Of a stretch of 64,000 bases of DNA, positions 63,599 to 64,000 are shown one piece after another. Position 1 is the stretch's first letter; each line of letters opens with the position of its first letter. The DNA lies in NCBI GenBank assembly GCA_036262035.1, contig DATAJS010000018.1, positions 62,001 through 126,000 on the forward strand, in the 5' to 3' direction. A program made the position numbers and the translations under genes. The DNA is from Burkholderiales bacterium. GTDB lineage: Bacteria; Pseudomonadota; Gammaproteobacteria; Burkholderiales; SG8-41. The notes under the pieces are model-generated. The model searched no databases and was not told the DNA's origin. It saw only the letters and a program-made list of their open reading frames with translations.

Positions 63599-64000
63599 AT
63601 GGACCTGAACCTCAAAGGACTCACCGCGCTCGTCACCGGCGCCTCGCGCGGCATCGGCTTCGCGATCGCACAAGGCCTTGCGCGCGAGGGCTGTCACCTG
63701 CATCTCGCCGCGCGCACCGCGGCGGACCTCGAAGCGGCCCGCAAGAAGATCCTCGACGAATGCGAGGTGCGGGTCGGCTGCCACGCGCTCGATCTCTCCG
63801 AAAGCGCGAGCATCGCCAAGCTCGCCGAGCGCTGCGGCCAGGTCGACATCCTCGTCAACAACGCCGGCGGCATTCCCGCGGCGCGCCTGTCCGAGATCGA
63901 CGATGCGCGCTGGCGCAAGGCCTGGGACCTGAAGGTCTTCGGCTACATCAACCTCACGCGCGAGATCTACAACGCGATGAAGGCGAAGCGCCGCGGCGCG
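63599..64000 (+). CDS. Short-chain dehydrogenase/reductase, cut by the window edge
   Basis: The first 134 residues of a classical SDR. The Rossmann motif is VTGASRGIGFAIA (about residues 12-24), followed by the Asp in CHALDLSES, and the NNAGG motif near residue 95. A short run of FGYINLTREIY precedes the edge, and the YxxxK motif lies outside. The start ATG is close behind the terminator, so this gene has its own promoter in or after that hairpin. Confidence 0.88.
   Translation, partial: MDLNLKGLTALVTGASRGIGFAIAQGLAREGCHLHLAARTAADLEAARKKILDECEVRVGCHALDLSESASIAKLAERCGQVDILVNNAGGIPAARLSEIDDARWRKAWDLKVFGYINLTREIYNAMKAKRRGA

Overview
The window is a GC-rich, gene-dense stretch of a bacterial chromosome, most likely from an uncultured betaproteobacterium with sulfur-oxidising capacity. 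The signs are a non-permuted tmRNA with tag ANDERFALAA, the gyrA-serC block near an OmpA-like gene and mtaD-ubiG-gph, an Arg32-type EF-P beside its rhamnosyltransferase EarP, several Bug-type (TTT) solute receptors, and an apr/sat/soe sulfite-oxidation locus. Assignments rest on reading the translations and motifs; no database search was run.

Layout. 1-4749 (minus): gyrA, serC and a 3'-truncated serA. 5310-8814 (plus): an OmpA-like protein, then mtaD-like, ubiG and gph with overlapping ends. 8929-9583: the tmRNA gene ssrA, whose T-loop is interrupted by a 272-nt group I intron. A LAGLIDADG homing-endonuclease gene lies just downstream, outside the intron. 10106-17394 (minus): a large DUF748/AsmA-like envelope protein, then acyl-CoA thioesterase, acyl-CoA dehydrogenase and a CaiB/BaiF CoA-transferase. 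17505-18929: two small exported proteins. 18994-20724 (minus): efp and earP. 20764-23176: pxpABC (5-oxoprolinase). 23226-26673: cold-shock protein, DUF2726 protein, FMN-dependent 2-hydroxy-acid dehydrogenase and small membrane proteins.

26764-37613 is the metabolic centrepiece. soeABC (direct, AMP-independent cytoplasmic sulfite oxidation) runs leftward. Divergently, sat, a HIT protein, aprM, aprB, aprA, an unknown protein, a SlyD-like isomerase and a 52-residue protein run rightward and encode the AMP-dependent route through APS. Together they would oxidise sulfite to sulfate, passing electrons to quinone and conserving ATP at Sat.

37616-48051 holds a serine beta-lactamase-like protein, a leftward cluster of three Bug receptors with a DUF1080 lipoprotein and a putative glycosidase, and a rightward DUF4139/LemA/GIDE/hydrolase/lipoprotein run. 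48058-55878 is a leftward run of acyl-CoA and accessory genes. It includes a DsbA/FrnE-like gene whose first catalytic cysteine codon is an in-frame TGA (UPWC, a candidate selenoprotein). The rest is catabolic: an isopropylmalate-dehydrogenase-like gene flanked by two inverted 101-bp repeats, an amidase with an AtzG-like partner, D-tartrate dehydratase, a Tat-exported molybdenum hydroxylase pair, and the start of an SDR gene at the window edge. Palindromic and tandem repeats sit in several gaps.

The three strongest observations are the intron-split tmRNA with its adjacent homing endonuclease, the hidden UPWC selenoprotein candidate, and the two sulfite-oxidation routes placed back to back.
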